A stretch of DNA of 8,921 nt from Desulfobacteraceae bacterium. Its GTDB lineage: Bacteria > Desulfobacterota > Desulfobacteria > Desulfobacterales > JAABPS01. Positions 1 through 6,904 of the stretch are shown one piece after another. The translations under genes and the position numbers were made by a program. A model generated the notes under the pieces. That model made no database searches. It worked only from the letters and a program-made list of their open reading frames with translations, and was not told the origin of the DNA. Each line of letters opens with the position of its first letter. Within the stretch, counting starts at the first letter, position 1. The stretch covers positions 1 to 8,921 of the forward strand of contig JAABPS010000058.1 in NCBI GenBank assembly GCA_011391835.1, written 5' to 3'.

Positions 1-2138
1 ATGCCCGAAAAAACCTTGATAATGACATAAAACTCGCGGAAGCAATCAAAGATTCAGGCAATGTTATTCTGCCTGTTTTTTTTAAAGAAACCGGCATAGG
101 ATCGCAAGATAAAGTCGATGCCAGAGCGTTACTGCACACGCACACCATTAAAAATATCCGAGTGCCTGCAAACGTCCAAAGCCACATTTCCAGTGAAATT
201 TCCATCCCGCTTCCGCCCTTTTTAGAACACGCAAAAGGGATTGGACATATCAACTTCGGACCGGACATCGATGGCAGGATCAGAAGGGACAGGCTGTTAT
301 ATAACTACAATGGAACGTATATCCCATCGTATAATTTAAAACTCGCATCTGTTTATTTGAATATTCCAGATAACAAGATCAGAGTTGATCTGGGCTCAGC
401 CGTCTATCTTGGCAGTCTTAAAATTCCAACAACACCCTTCTCAGAACTACTCATCTGTTTTAAAGGCTCAAAAGGCCCATTTAAAAGTTTCTCCTATGTT
501 GATGTAGTGAATGATAAGATACCATTCGCCATTTTTAAAGATAAAATAGTCCTCATTAGCGCTTCAGCGTCTGGAATTGTAAACCCCATTAACACGCCGA
601 CGAATCAATCCATGACCGTTGGAGAATTCTCCGCTCAAACCATATGGTCCATCGTAAACAAAAGATTTATTCGGCAGCCCCCCTGGGATTATTCCTTCGA
701 ACTTCTTCTGATTTTTATGATAGGCCTTCTTATCACTTTTGCTCTACCGAAATTAAAAGCCATTTCTTCAGGGATATTGCTTCTGATCGTCTTTGCCTTA
801 TTGATGGCTGCCTCTATCCACTTATTTATTTCTAAAAACCTCTGGATTCGTGTCACCTACCCGATAACGGAACTGTTTCTTGGATATCTGGTGGTAATAA
901 CGGTAAAATATTTTTCAACCGAAACCGGCATGAAAAAGGTTGAGCGTGAATCAGCGGAAACGAACCGAATGCTCGGACTTTCGTTTCAAGACAAGGGCAT
1001 GCTGGATATGGCCTATGACAAATTTCGCAGAATTCCTGTGGATGACGAAATGAAGGATATCCTTTACAATCTGGCTCTTGACTATGAACGAAAGAGGCAA
1101 TTCAACAAGGCCGCCATGGTATATCGAACCATCGAACAGCACGACAAAAAATTTAAAGATGTACAGGTACGGATAAAACGGTTGATGGAGGCCAGTGATA
1201 AAATTGTTTTCGGCGACACAGCCCTTGGATTGGGGCCCCTGGCAGATGATCTTCTTGCCGCCGGCACGGGTACCCGTCCTACCCTTGGCAGATATGAATT
1301 GATCAAACAATTGGGTAAAGGGGCAATGGGCGTTGTTTATCTGGGCATTGATCCGCGCATCAACCGGAAAACGGCCATTAAAACATTTAAGTTTGCGGAA
1401 AATTTCGAACCTGAACAAATTGAAAAAGCAAAGGAAGATTTTTTCAGGGAAGCGCAAAGTGCAGGCACGCTATCTCACCCAAACATTGTTACGATATATG
1501 ACGCCGGCGAAGAACACGATCTTGCATATATTGCCATGGAATTTTTAGAAGGTCATGACCTGAGAAAATACACACAAAAAGGCAGTCTCCTGTCTATGAT
1601 CAAAGTAATTCAATATATCGCGGATATCGCTGACGCCCTTGATTATGCGCACCGAAAAGGAATTGTCCATAGAGACATCAAGCCCGCAAATATCATGCTT
1701 TTACAAACAGGGTTGGTTAAAATTACAGACTTTGGCATCGCAAGAGTTTCAACATCTTCAAAAACTCAAACGGGCATTGTAAAGGGCACGCCATTTTATA
1801 TGTCTCCCGAGCAATTTTCAGGTAACAGGGTAGATGGGCGGTCAGATATTTTTTCTCTGGGCATCCTGCTGTTTCAATTGTTAACGGGCGAACTTCCATT
1901 TTATGCAAACAGCCCTGCGGAACTGATGAATAGTATTTTAAATATTCAACACCCTGATCCAAGAAAATACAACCCAAAAATAATTAAACCCCTTGTAACC
2001 GTCATTGATAAATCACTGGAAAAAGATAAACGATCACGATATCAAACAGCAGGTCACATGGCTGCCAATTTAAAAGAAATAGCCAAAAAAATTGATGCAC
2101 TTTTAGCCCGAAAAAAATTGGATACGGATATAAAATAG
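1..2138 (+). CDS. CHASE2 sensor - TPR - Ser/Thr protein kinase (5' end missing)
   Basis: Membrane-bound Ser/Thr kinase that senses an extracytoplasmic signal. The frame is open from base 3 to the TAG at 2136-2138, so the gene begins before the window; the GTG at 162 lies inside the CHASE2 domain and is not the start. Of 711 visible residues, 1 to about 228 are CHASE2, including the typical GHINF...DGRIRR stretch at 81-95. Three hydrophobic helices follow (about 232-250, 253-276, 286-304), then a TPR-like helical segment (about 321-380), then the kinase domain. The kinase looks catalytically intact: glycine loop GKGAMG at 438, Lys460 in TAIK, Glu483, HRD at 556-558, DFG at 576-578 and SPE at 601-603. 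The family order (TM, CHASE2, three TM, cytoplasmic output) implies one more TM helix upstream. The PP2C and FHA genes downstream supply eraser and reader functions. The ligand is unknown. Confidence 0.93.
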   Translation, partial: ARKNLDNDIKLAEAIKDSGNVILPVFFKETGIGSQDKVDARALLHTHTIKNIRVPANVQSHISSEISIPLPPFLEHAKGIGHINFGPDIDGRIRRDRLLYNYNGTYIPSYNLKLASVYLNIPDNKIRVDLGSAVYLGSLKIPTTPFSELLICFKGSKGPFKSFSYVDVVNDKIPFAIFKDKIVLISASASGIVNPINTPTNQSMTVGEFSAQTIWSIVNKRFIRQPPWDYSFELLLIFMIGLLITFALPKLKAISSGILLLIVFALLMAASIHLFISKNLWIRVTYPITELFLGYLVVITVKYFSTETGMKKVERESAETNRMLGLSFQDKGMLDMAYDKFRRIPVDDEMKDILYNLALDYERKRQFNKAAMVYRTIEQHDKKFKDVQVRIKRLMEASDKIVFGDTALGLGPLADDLLAAGTGTRPTLGRYELIKQLGKGAMGVVYLGIDPRINRKTAIKTFKFAENFEPEQIEKAKEDFFREAQSAGTLSHPNIVTIYDAGEEHDLAYIAMEFLEGHDLRKYTQKGSLLSMIKVIQYIADIADALDYAHRKGIVHRDIKPANIMLLQTGLVKITDFGIARVSTSSKTQTGIVKGTPFYMSPEQFSGNRVDGRSDIFSLGILLFQLLTGELPFYANSPAELMNSILNIQHPDPRKYNPKIIKPLVTVIDKSLEKDKRSRYQTAGHMAANLKEIAKKIDALLARKKLDTDIK

Positions 2139-2223
2139 CATGTTACCATTTGTCTCTGTTTCTCTACGGCTCTTTTTATCCCTCCTTTTTCACATAGAAC
2201 TTTTTAATCATCGATGTGTACAC

Positions 2224-2252
2224 TTGACTTGAGGTGCATGGTATTGTATCTT
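2224..2252 (+). promoter_or_regulatory. Possible sigma-70-type promoter for the PP2C-FHA pair
   Basis: TTGACT (2224-2229) and TATCTT (2247-2252) are separated by 17 bases in the 207-bp gap between the kinase stop and the PP2C start. The first half of that gap is a pyrimidine-rich stretch with no clear stem-loop. A promoter here would let phosphatase and reader be made independently of the kinase. The match is by eye, and such hexamers arise by chance in AT-rich DNA. Confidence 0.35.
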
Positions 2253-2345
2253 ATCAAATAAATAGAGAAAGTTGTGCTTAATCCATAACACACCATATTG
2301 GTTTTGCACGAAAATCCATCTGAAACTTAATTTGTCCCGGGGAAT

Positions 2346-3167
2346 ATGGTTGTCATAGAATCTGCAGGAATCACTGATATCGGCAGGAAAAGAACAAACA
2401 ATGAAGACGCCTTATTCCTGGATGATGCAATGAAGCTCTATCTTGTTGCAGATGGAATGGGCGGTCATCAGGCGGGTGAAATAGCAAGTCATCTGGTGGT
2501 CGAGACAATAATTGATTACATCAAAAACCAGTATACTCGAAAAGATGATTTTATTAACTATGACCGGACAATTTCAATAGAGGCAAACCGGCTGATTACG
2601 GGAATTCTTCTGTCCAATCGTAAAGTATATGAAGCTTCTCAAAGCAATACACACTATCGGGGCATGGGCTCCACAATATCGGCTCTCTATTTTTCAAATG
2701 ACACGCTGATAACTGCAAATGTAGGAGATAGCCCCATCTATCTTGTCCATAACGGATCAATAAATCTTCTCTCTGTCCCCCATACAATGGTTGCAGAACA
2801 GGCTTCACTTTTCCCCAAAGCGACAGCCAGCCTGGGAGACGAATTTAAGCATATACTTACGCGGGCAATCGGTATTGAAAAAAATATAACTGCCGATATA
2901 TGTGAAATGCCGTATTATCAGGGAGATATCATCGTTATAGGTTCGGATGGTCTTAGTGATAAATTAAACCCAGATGAAATTATGGAGATTGTGAGAAATG
3001 AATCCCCTGATAAAGCATGCACGGCGCTTGTGGATATGGCCAACAATCGCGGCGGCGATGATAATATCACGTCGATTGTTGTAAAAATTAAAAAAGTTTT
3101 AAATAAAAAGAGAAGAATAAAAGGTTTTCTTTCTAAACTGACAAATACCTTTATAAAAACAAATTAA
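2346..3167 (+). CDS. PP2C-family Ser/Thr protein phosphatase
   Basis: Metal-dependent (Mg/Mn) phosphatase, 273 residues, probably reversing the upstream kinase. It is a single PP2C domain (about 5-248) with the expected motifs in order: NNEDA at 18-22 (Asp21), DGMGGHQAGE at 36-45 (metal Asp36), GMGST at 106-110, NVGDS at 125-129, SDGLSD at 200-205 (Asp201) and GGDDN at 236-240 (Asp239). The usual Arg after GDS is Pro130, a small deviation. There is no signal peptide or membrane helix. The last 27 residues (247-273) hold ten Lys/Arg and no Asp or Glu, which could favour membrane or partner contact; that is inference. ATG was chosen because the family normally begins a few residues before the DIGRKR motif, and a GGGG run sits just upstream. 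The FHA gene follows after 26 bases, so the two are very likely cotranscribed. Confidence 0.95.
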   Translation: MVVIESAGITDIGRKRTNNEDALFLDDAMKLYLVADGMGGHQAGEIASHLVVETIIDYIKNQYTRKDDFINYDRTISIEANRLITGILLSNRKVYEASQSNTHYRGMGSTISALYFSNDTLITANVGDSPIYLVHNGSINLLSVPHTMVAEQASLFPKATASLGDEFKHILTRAIGIEKNITADICEMPYYQGDIIVIGSDGLSDKLNPDEIMEIVRNESPDKACTALVDMANNRGGDDNITSIVVKIKKVLNKKRRIKGFLSKLTNTFIKTN

Positions 3168-3193
3168 TTTTAATTAGATAAGGGGGTACTGCG

Positions 3194-3904
3194 ATGCCCG
3201 TATTAACACTGAAATTTAAAAATGAGTTTATTAAAGATTTCCGTTTGGAAAAGGGACATTCAATGACCATCGGCAGGCGAAGCGACAATAATATGATTAT
3301 TGACAACCTTGCTGTTTCCGGTAACCATGCCAAGATTGACTCAGTAGGTGATGGATTTGTTGTAACAGACCTTCAAAGCAAAAACGGTTCTTTTGTAAAT
3401 GATGAGCTCATTGCCTCACACTGGCTTAAAAATGGCGACGTCATTACCATCGGCAAGCACACCATCCTGTTCAATTATACAGGAGGTGAAAAAATCCCGG
3501 ATGAAAAGACAGGGAATATGAATCAAACCATGGCCTTACGATCGGATAGATACAAAGAAATGATTGCCAAGAATGTTCCCAATGCAGCGGAAGAAATTTT
3601 TACACAAAAGGGTCCATCTGGATCATTATCGTTTTTAACAGGTGGTGAAGGGGAAATTATACTGGACAAAAAAATAACCAAAATTGGCAAAGCGCCTACA
3701 TGCGATATTGTCACAAAAGGCTTTTCCGTTGGAAAAATATCTGCAACCATAAGCAAACGCCCGGATGGCTTTTTTTTCAATTATGTTGAAGGAGCGAAGC
3801 CTAAAATCAATGGAAAATCTATTGATAAGAGTGTTAAACTAAACGATTTCGATGTTATCGAAATAGGTTCCATCAAGATGAATTTTGTTGCCAAGGATGG
3901 TTAG
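3194..3904 (+). CDS. Tandem FHA-domain protein, second FHA degenerate
   Basis: Likely phosphothreonine reader of the kinase-phosphatase cassette; 236 residues, cytoplasmic, no membrane segment. FHA1 (about 3-93) has Gly27-Arg28, Ser42 and His45 of the S-x-x-H motif (Gly replaces the usual Arg at 43), then Lys63-Asn64-Gly65 and Asn69, so binding of phosphothreonine is plausible. A linker (about 97-145) contains Thr112 in NQTMAL, a possible phosphosite. The second region (about 150-233) keeps FHA-like strand spacing, GKAPTCDI at 165-172 and ING at 205-207, but has Lys166 for the Arg and GKISAT (180-185) in place of the SRxHA motif, so it probably does not bind phosphothreonine. The start is well supported: AGGGGGT at 3181-3187 lies six bases before the ATG. 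The gene ends six bases from the convergent GTPase gene. Confidence 0.92.
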   Translation: MPVLTLKFKNEFIKDFRLEKGHSMTIGRRSDNNMIIDNLAVSGNHAKIDSVGDGFVVTDLQSKNGSFVNDELIASHWLKNGDVITIGKHTILFNYTGGEKIPDEKTGNMNQTMALRSDRYKEMIAKNVPNAAEEIFTQKGPSGSLSFLTGGEGEIILDKKITKIGKAPTCDIVTKGFSVGKISATISKRPDGFFFNYVEGAKPKINGKSIDKSVKLNDFDVIEIGSIKMNFVAKDG

Positions 3905-3910
3905 ACTTAG

Positions 3911-4519
3911 CTAAACCAGGTTATCTATCAGCCTTGCCATTGTAAGAGATGTTATTTTTTTCAGTGTTTCAATAACATTATCGCCACGCATAGCGCTTGC
4001 CATAAACGAAGGTGCCTTCCGTTTGCTATTGAGATCATTCTCAAGCGTTTCGAAAGACAAAAGCGACATCCCTCCCTGGCTGACCAGATCTCTTTTATTG
4101 TATTGAATTACAAATGGTATCGTATTGATGCTTGTATTCTGGGTTATTAGGTTTTCTTCTAAATTCTTTAGTGATTCAATATTCTTATCTTTTCTGTCAA
4201 CAAGAGAATCCGCTACGAACACAATCCCATCAACGCCTTTTAAAACCAACCTTCGGGTGGCATTGTACATCACCTGCCCTGGAACTGTATAGAGCTGGAT
4301 TTTAACATCATGGCCTCTGACTTTACCAATGTCTATAGGAAGATAATCAAAAAAAATGGTTCTATCTCCATCCGTTTTTATACTCACCAGTTCAGATTTA
4401 GCATGATCGATAAACCGGCGATAAATATATTCAAGATTTGTTGTCTTGCCCCCTCTGGCAGGTCCGTAATAGACTATCTTAACCTGAACGATTCTATTTC
4501 TAAGATTTATAGATGCCAA
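3911..4519 (-). CDS. MglA-like small Ras-family GTPase
   Basis: Prokaryotic small GTPase, 202 residues (Myxococcus MglA is about 195), probably a switch in polarity, motility or another localised process. Seen motifs: P-loop GPARGGKTT at 19-27, TVPGQ at 78-82, NKRD at 141-144 and ASA at 174-176 (G5). Aligned from memory with M. xanthus MglA, Arg53 (the arginine finger carried by MglA itself) and Gln82 occupy the same positions, as does Thr78 in the TVPGQ motif, so hydrolysis should be possible. The start is TTG: an in-frame TAA at 4547-4549 lies nine codons upstream, no ATG or GTG lies between, and AGAGG sits eight bases before the TTG. The response regulator gene lies 126 bp upstream in the same direction. 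No MglB/Roadblock gene is visible. The precise cellular role cannot be read from sequence. Confidence 0.93.
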   Translation of the reverse strand: MASINLRNRIVQVKIVYYGPARGGKTTNLEYIYRRFIDHAKSELVSIKTDGDRTIFFDYLPIDIGKVRGHDVKIQLYTVPGQVMYNATRRLVLKGVDGIVFVADSLVDRKDKNIESLKNLEENLITQNTSINTIPFVIQYNKRDLVSQGGMSLLSFETLENDLNSKRKAPSFMASAMRGDNVIETLKKITSLTMARLIDNLV

Positions 4520-4527
4520 ATCGAATA

Positions 4528-4532
4528 CCTCT
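4528..4532 (-). promoter_or_regulatory. Ribosome binding site deciding the TTG start of the GTPase
   Basis: On the minus strand this reads AGAGG, eight bases before the TTG at 4517-4519. With the in-frame stop at 4547-4549 and no ATG or GTG between, it fixes the TTG as the probable start of the MglA-like gene. Confidence 0.6.
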
Positions 4533-4645
4533 GATAGAGTAATGTATTATAGGATCAATCAAATTAGGCGTATAATAGCTGACGGCATCATCAGCGATAA
4601 CGCAAAAGGTCGTATTATTTTTTAAAATATATTGGCATCGCTCGG

Positions 4646-5341
4646 TTACATTAAAATTTCATCTGAAAGTCGCGCCCCTTCAATGAGCAGAAATTTCCAG
4701 TCTTTGCTGATTGTTTTTTCGGGAAGATCAACATCCTTAAGTAATTCAAATTTTCCGCCTTTCCATGAAATTATCTCATAAAAAGCTTTTTCCCCTTTTA
4801 ATCCATCACATTCGGCATGTACAATTTCTCCATTTCGAATTACAACAATTCCCTTGTTACTACCTTTGTCCACACGGATAGAAGCATTCCCTGAAGAGAG
4901 ACAACACATTTGGATGATATCCGCCAACTCAATATCTTTCAGCACACCATCAAAACCTGTCTTTTTTTCATTCAGTATCTCATGAATAATCTCGCGGAGC
5001 TGATGATGACTAAAAGGCTTTTCGATTAAAAGAAGGCGGCTGTTTGCCTCAATGGCCCGCCGAATCATATCTGTCGCATATGCGGTCATAAAAATAACTT
5101 TTAATTGAGGGCACGTTACCCGAATAATCGCAAAAAGCTCTATCCCGGACATCCCCGGCATCTTGATATCGGAAACAACTAACGAGATTTCTTCATCCGC
5201 TAGTATTTCAATTGCTTTATCTGCATTATCCGCCAAAACAACTTCATATAAATCTTGATCAACCAAAAGCGCTTTTTTAAGCATTTTTAAAAGTTTAACT
5301 TCATCATCAACAATGAGTACTTTTTTCTTATCCGATTTCAT
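4646..5341 (-). CDS. Response regulator: REC domain + PATAN (DUF4388) domain
   Basis: Two-component response regulator of 231 residues with no DNA-binding domain. REC (about 6-124) has the acidic pair Asp12-Asp13, phosphoacceptor Asp58 in SDIKMPG, Thr86 in MTAYA and Lys108 in EKPF, so it should be phosphorylated normally. The C-terminal part (about 129-225) fits PATAN/DUF4388, first described in cyanobacterial PatA: GVLKDIELADIIQM at 132-145, an IVVIRNGEIVHAE stretch at 165-177, then a helix and the WKGGKFEL strand at 193-200. That domain is taken to work by protein contacts. No partner histidine kinase is in the window. The MglA-like GTPase follows on the same strand after 126 bp, which suggests the GTPase or its regulation as a target (inference). 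The ATG lacks an evident Shine-Dalgarno sequence. Confidence 0.92.
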   Translation of the reverse strand: MKSDKKKVLIVDDEVKLLKMLKKALLVDQDLYEVVLADNADKAIEILADEEISLVVSDIKMPGMSGIELFAIIRVTCPQLKVIFMTAYATDMIRRAIEANSRLLLIEKPFSHHQLREIIHEILNEKKTGFDGVLKDIELADIIQMCCLSSGNASIRVDKGSNKGIVVIRNGEIVHAECDGLKGEKAFYEIISWKGGKFELLKDVDLPEKTISKDWKFLLIEGARLSDEILM

Positions 5342-5559
5342 TGCGCTATATGTATAAAATATTTATTTGAGAAATATATGGGTAATCAGAATCAATTGTT
5401 TTTTATTGATACATGGTCATCTATTCATATTTATTGAATTTATACAGTATATTACACTGAACATTAAATCAATAAGATTTTTTTTAATCCATAAAATTAG
5501 TATGAAATTCAGACCTGACGTGGTTTTATGTTTATCTTAACAGATATTTATACTATGAA
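5342..5559. other. Divergent, very AT-rich intergenic region
   Basis: This 218-bp region separates the response regulator (-) from the zinc-ribbon gene (+) and must hold start signals for both. I find no Shine-Dalgarno match before either ATG. A TATACT (5549-5554, plus) and a TATACA (5351-5356, minus) lie only 5 and 9 bases before the two start codons. Neither has a convincing -35 partner. An imperfect dyad sits near the centre. Confidence 0.4.
5431..5475. repeat. Imperfect nested inverted repeat, possible operator
   Basis: The outer arms are TTATTGAATTTA (5431-5442) and TAAATCAATAA (5465-5475), complementary except for one bulged A. Inside them CAGT (5445-5448) and ACTG (5456-5459) form a second short dyad. 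The element lies in the middle of the divergent intergenic region, where a regulator of both genes could bind. AT-rich DNA makes such repeats fairly often, so function is unproven. Confidence 0.35.
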
Positions 5560-6789
5560 ATGATAATGAAATTAGTTATTGACTACCAATGCCCCCAATG
5601 CGGTGCACCGGCAGTACTTGAAGAAACAGATCGGCTTTTTTCATGTCAATACTGCCGGGTACGATCCTATCTGTCTCACAAAGACTACTTCCAGTATGTT
5701 CTCCCGAGTAACGCGTCAACCGGCAAGAATCTTTTTTTTGTACCTTACTGGCGTTTCAAAGGAATGCTCTTTTCGTGTATTGATAACACGATTGAACATA
5801 AATTTCTCGATGTGAGTCAACAGGCCATAAAATCAGAATTATTCCCGGTTTCAATGGGGCTCCGGAGCCAGGCGCTCAAATTACGATTTGTATCACCGGA
5901 TATGAAAGGTTACTTTATAAAACCCAAACTTTCTTTTCAAAATGCAATACGAACATGTATGAACCACTTCTTCTCATCTTCTTCTGGAGCAATTCAACAT
6001 CAGACGCACGTTGGCGAAACAGTGAGTATCATCTACTCGCCATTTTATGCAGATACAAAACTCTATGATGCCGTTTTAGATAAAGTGGTTAAAACAAAAT
6101 TGCCGAATGACTTTGACCTGTTGAATTTTCCCGGCGGAGAACCGACATGGTCGTTGAACTTTATCCCTACATTGTGCCCTCGGTGTGGATGGGATTTGAA
6201 AGGTGCGCGTAATGCCCTGGCGCTGATCTGCAGCAATTGCACATCCATATGGATACCTGTTTCGAATAAACTTAAAGAATTAAAGTTCGGCTTTTTGTCT
6301 CCATCAACAAACACAGACGTTTACTTTCCCTTCTGGCGGATCAAAGGTGATATTTCAGGAATACCGCTTAAATCCTACGCAGATCTCGTCTCGATAGCCA
6401 ATCTGCCAAAGAGTATTCAAAAAGGCTGGGATAAAATCGATTTTTACTTCTGGATACCTGGTTTTAAAGTCAGCCCGAAAACCTTTTTACGCCTCCTCAT
6501 CCAAACTACCCTTTCACAACCAGCAGGTGAATTGAATACCCAGTTTCCCACGAATAGAATTTCTCCGGTGACTCTTTCCGTAGAGGAAGCAGCCCAAACA
6601 TTGAAAATAACCCTGCTGAGTATAATCATGAATGAATCTTTCCTGGACAATGTATCAGATATAGAAATTAAACCCAGAAGTATCCTGCTTGCTTTTATTC
6701 CTTTCCAGGAAGATTCTCATGATTACGTTCAACCAACATATCATATTGCTATCAATAAAAACCAGCTGTCGCTTTCGAATAATTTATAA
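5560..6789 (+). CDS. Duplicated two-zinc-ribbon protein, function unknown
   Basis: A 409-residue protein I cannot name. It has no signal peptide or membrane helix and is probably soluble and cytoplasmic. Two four-cysteine zinc ribbons are visible: Cys11, 14, 29, 32 and Cys206, 209, 224, 227. Each is followed exactly 30 residues after its last Cys by a P-aromatic-W-R-x-K-G motif (PYWRFKG at 62-68, PFWRIKG at 257-263). All these positions are offset by 195, so the protein is an internal tandem duplication. The repeats also share a later strand ending in Pro-Phe (SIIYSPF at 156-162, SILLAFIPF at 374-382), with insertions between. Zinc binding is a firm expectation; nucleic acid or protein binding would be a guess. 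The start is ATG at 5560 or 5566, with no Shine-Dalgarno sequence. It diverges from the REC-PATAN gene and converges on glnA, so it appears to be a single-gene transcript. Confidence 0.88.
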   Translation: MIMKLVIDYQCPQCGAPAVLEETDRLFSCQYCRVRSYLSHKDYFQYVLPSNASTGKNLFFVPYWRFKGMLFSCIDNTIEHKFLDVSQQAIKSELFPVSMGLRSQALKLRFVSPDMKGYFIKPKLSFQNAIRTCMNHFFSSSSGAIQHQTHVGETVSIIYSPFYADTKLYDAVLDKVVKTKLPNDFDLLNFPGGEPTWSLNFIPTLCPRCGWDLKGARNALALICSNCTSIWIPVSNKLKELKFGFLSPSTNTDVYFPFWRIKGDISGIPLKSYADLVSIANLPKSIQKGWDKIDFYFWIPGFKVSPKTFLRLLIQTTLSQPAGELNTQFPTNRISPVTLSVEEAAQTLKITLLSIIMNESFLDNVSDIEIKPRSILLAFIPFQEDSHDYVQPTYHIAINKNQLSLSNNL

Positions 6790-6843
6790 TATTTGTTAAA
6801 TCAGTTTATTCAGGCATCTATTGAATATACTATCGAGGGGTTT

Positions 6844-6879
6844 CATCCCATCTCTTTCTTCAACAAAAGAGATGGGATG
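6844..6879. terminator. Bidirectional stem-loop between convergent genes
   Basis: Arms 6844-6857 (CATCCCATCTCTTT) and 6866-6879 pair perfectly over 14 bp around an 8-base loop. It lies 54 bases after the zinc-ribbon stop and 25 bases after the glnA stop on the other strand, where a shared terminator is expected. Neither side is followed by a clear U-tract (plus strand TCACATCTTATTT; minus strand AAACCCCTCG), so it may act partly as an RNA 3'-end stabiliser or need a factor. Confidence 0.75.
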
Positions 6880-6904
6880 TCACATCTTATTTCAAGGCAG
6901 GTTC

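Noticed and set aside
162..164. GTG as the start of the kinase gene
   Set aside because: The frame stays open to base 3 and the residues before it read as CHASE2, so the gene is cut by the window edge rather than starting here.
951..1457. 168-residue open frame on the minus strand inside the kinase gene
   Set aside because: Lies wholly antisense to the intact TPR-kinase coding sequence, lacks recognisable motifs and shows biased, shadow-like composition.
2224..2247. TTGACT paired with TATTGT as a promoter
   Set aside because: The spacer is only 12 bases; TATCTT at 17 bases is the better partner.
1..3904. Type VI secretion regulatory locus (PpkA-PppA-Fha)
   Set aside because: The trio resembles it in function, but no secretion component is present and the CHASE2-TPR kinase architecture differs from PpkA.
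4578..4595. GCTGA/TCAGC dyad between the response regulator and GTPase genes, flanked by ATAATA (4572-4577)
   Set aside because: Only a 5-bp stem with no U-tract; the TATTAT read on the minus strand has a poor -35 partner (TTATCG). Too weak to call a terminator or promoter.
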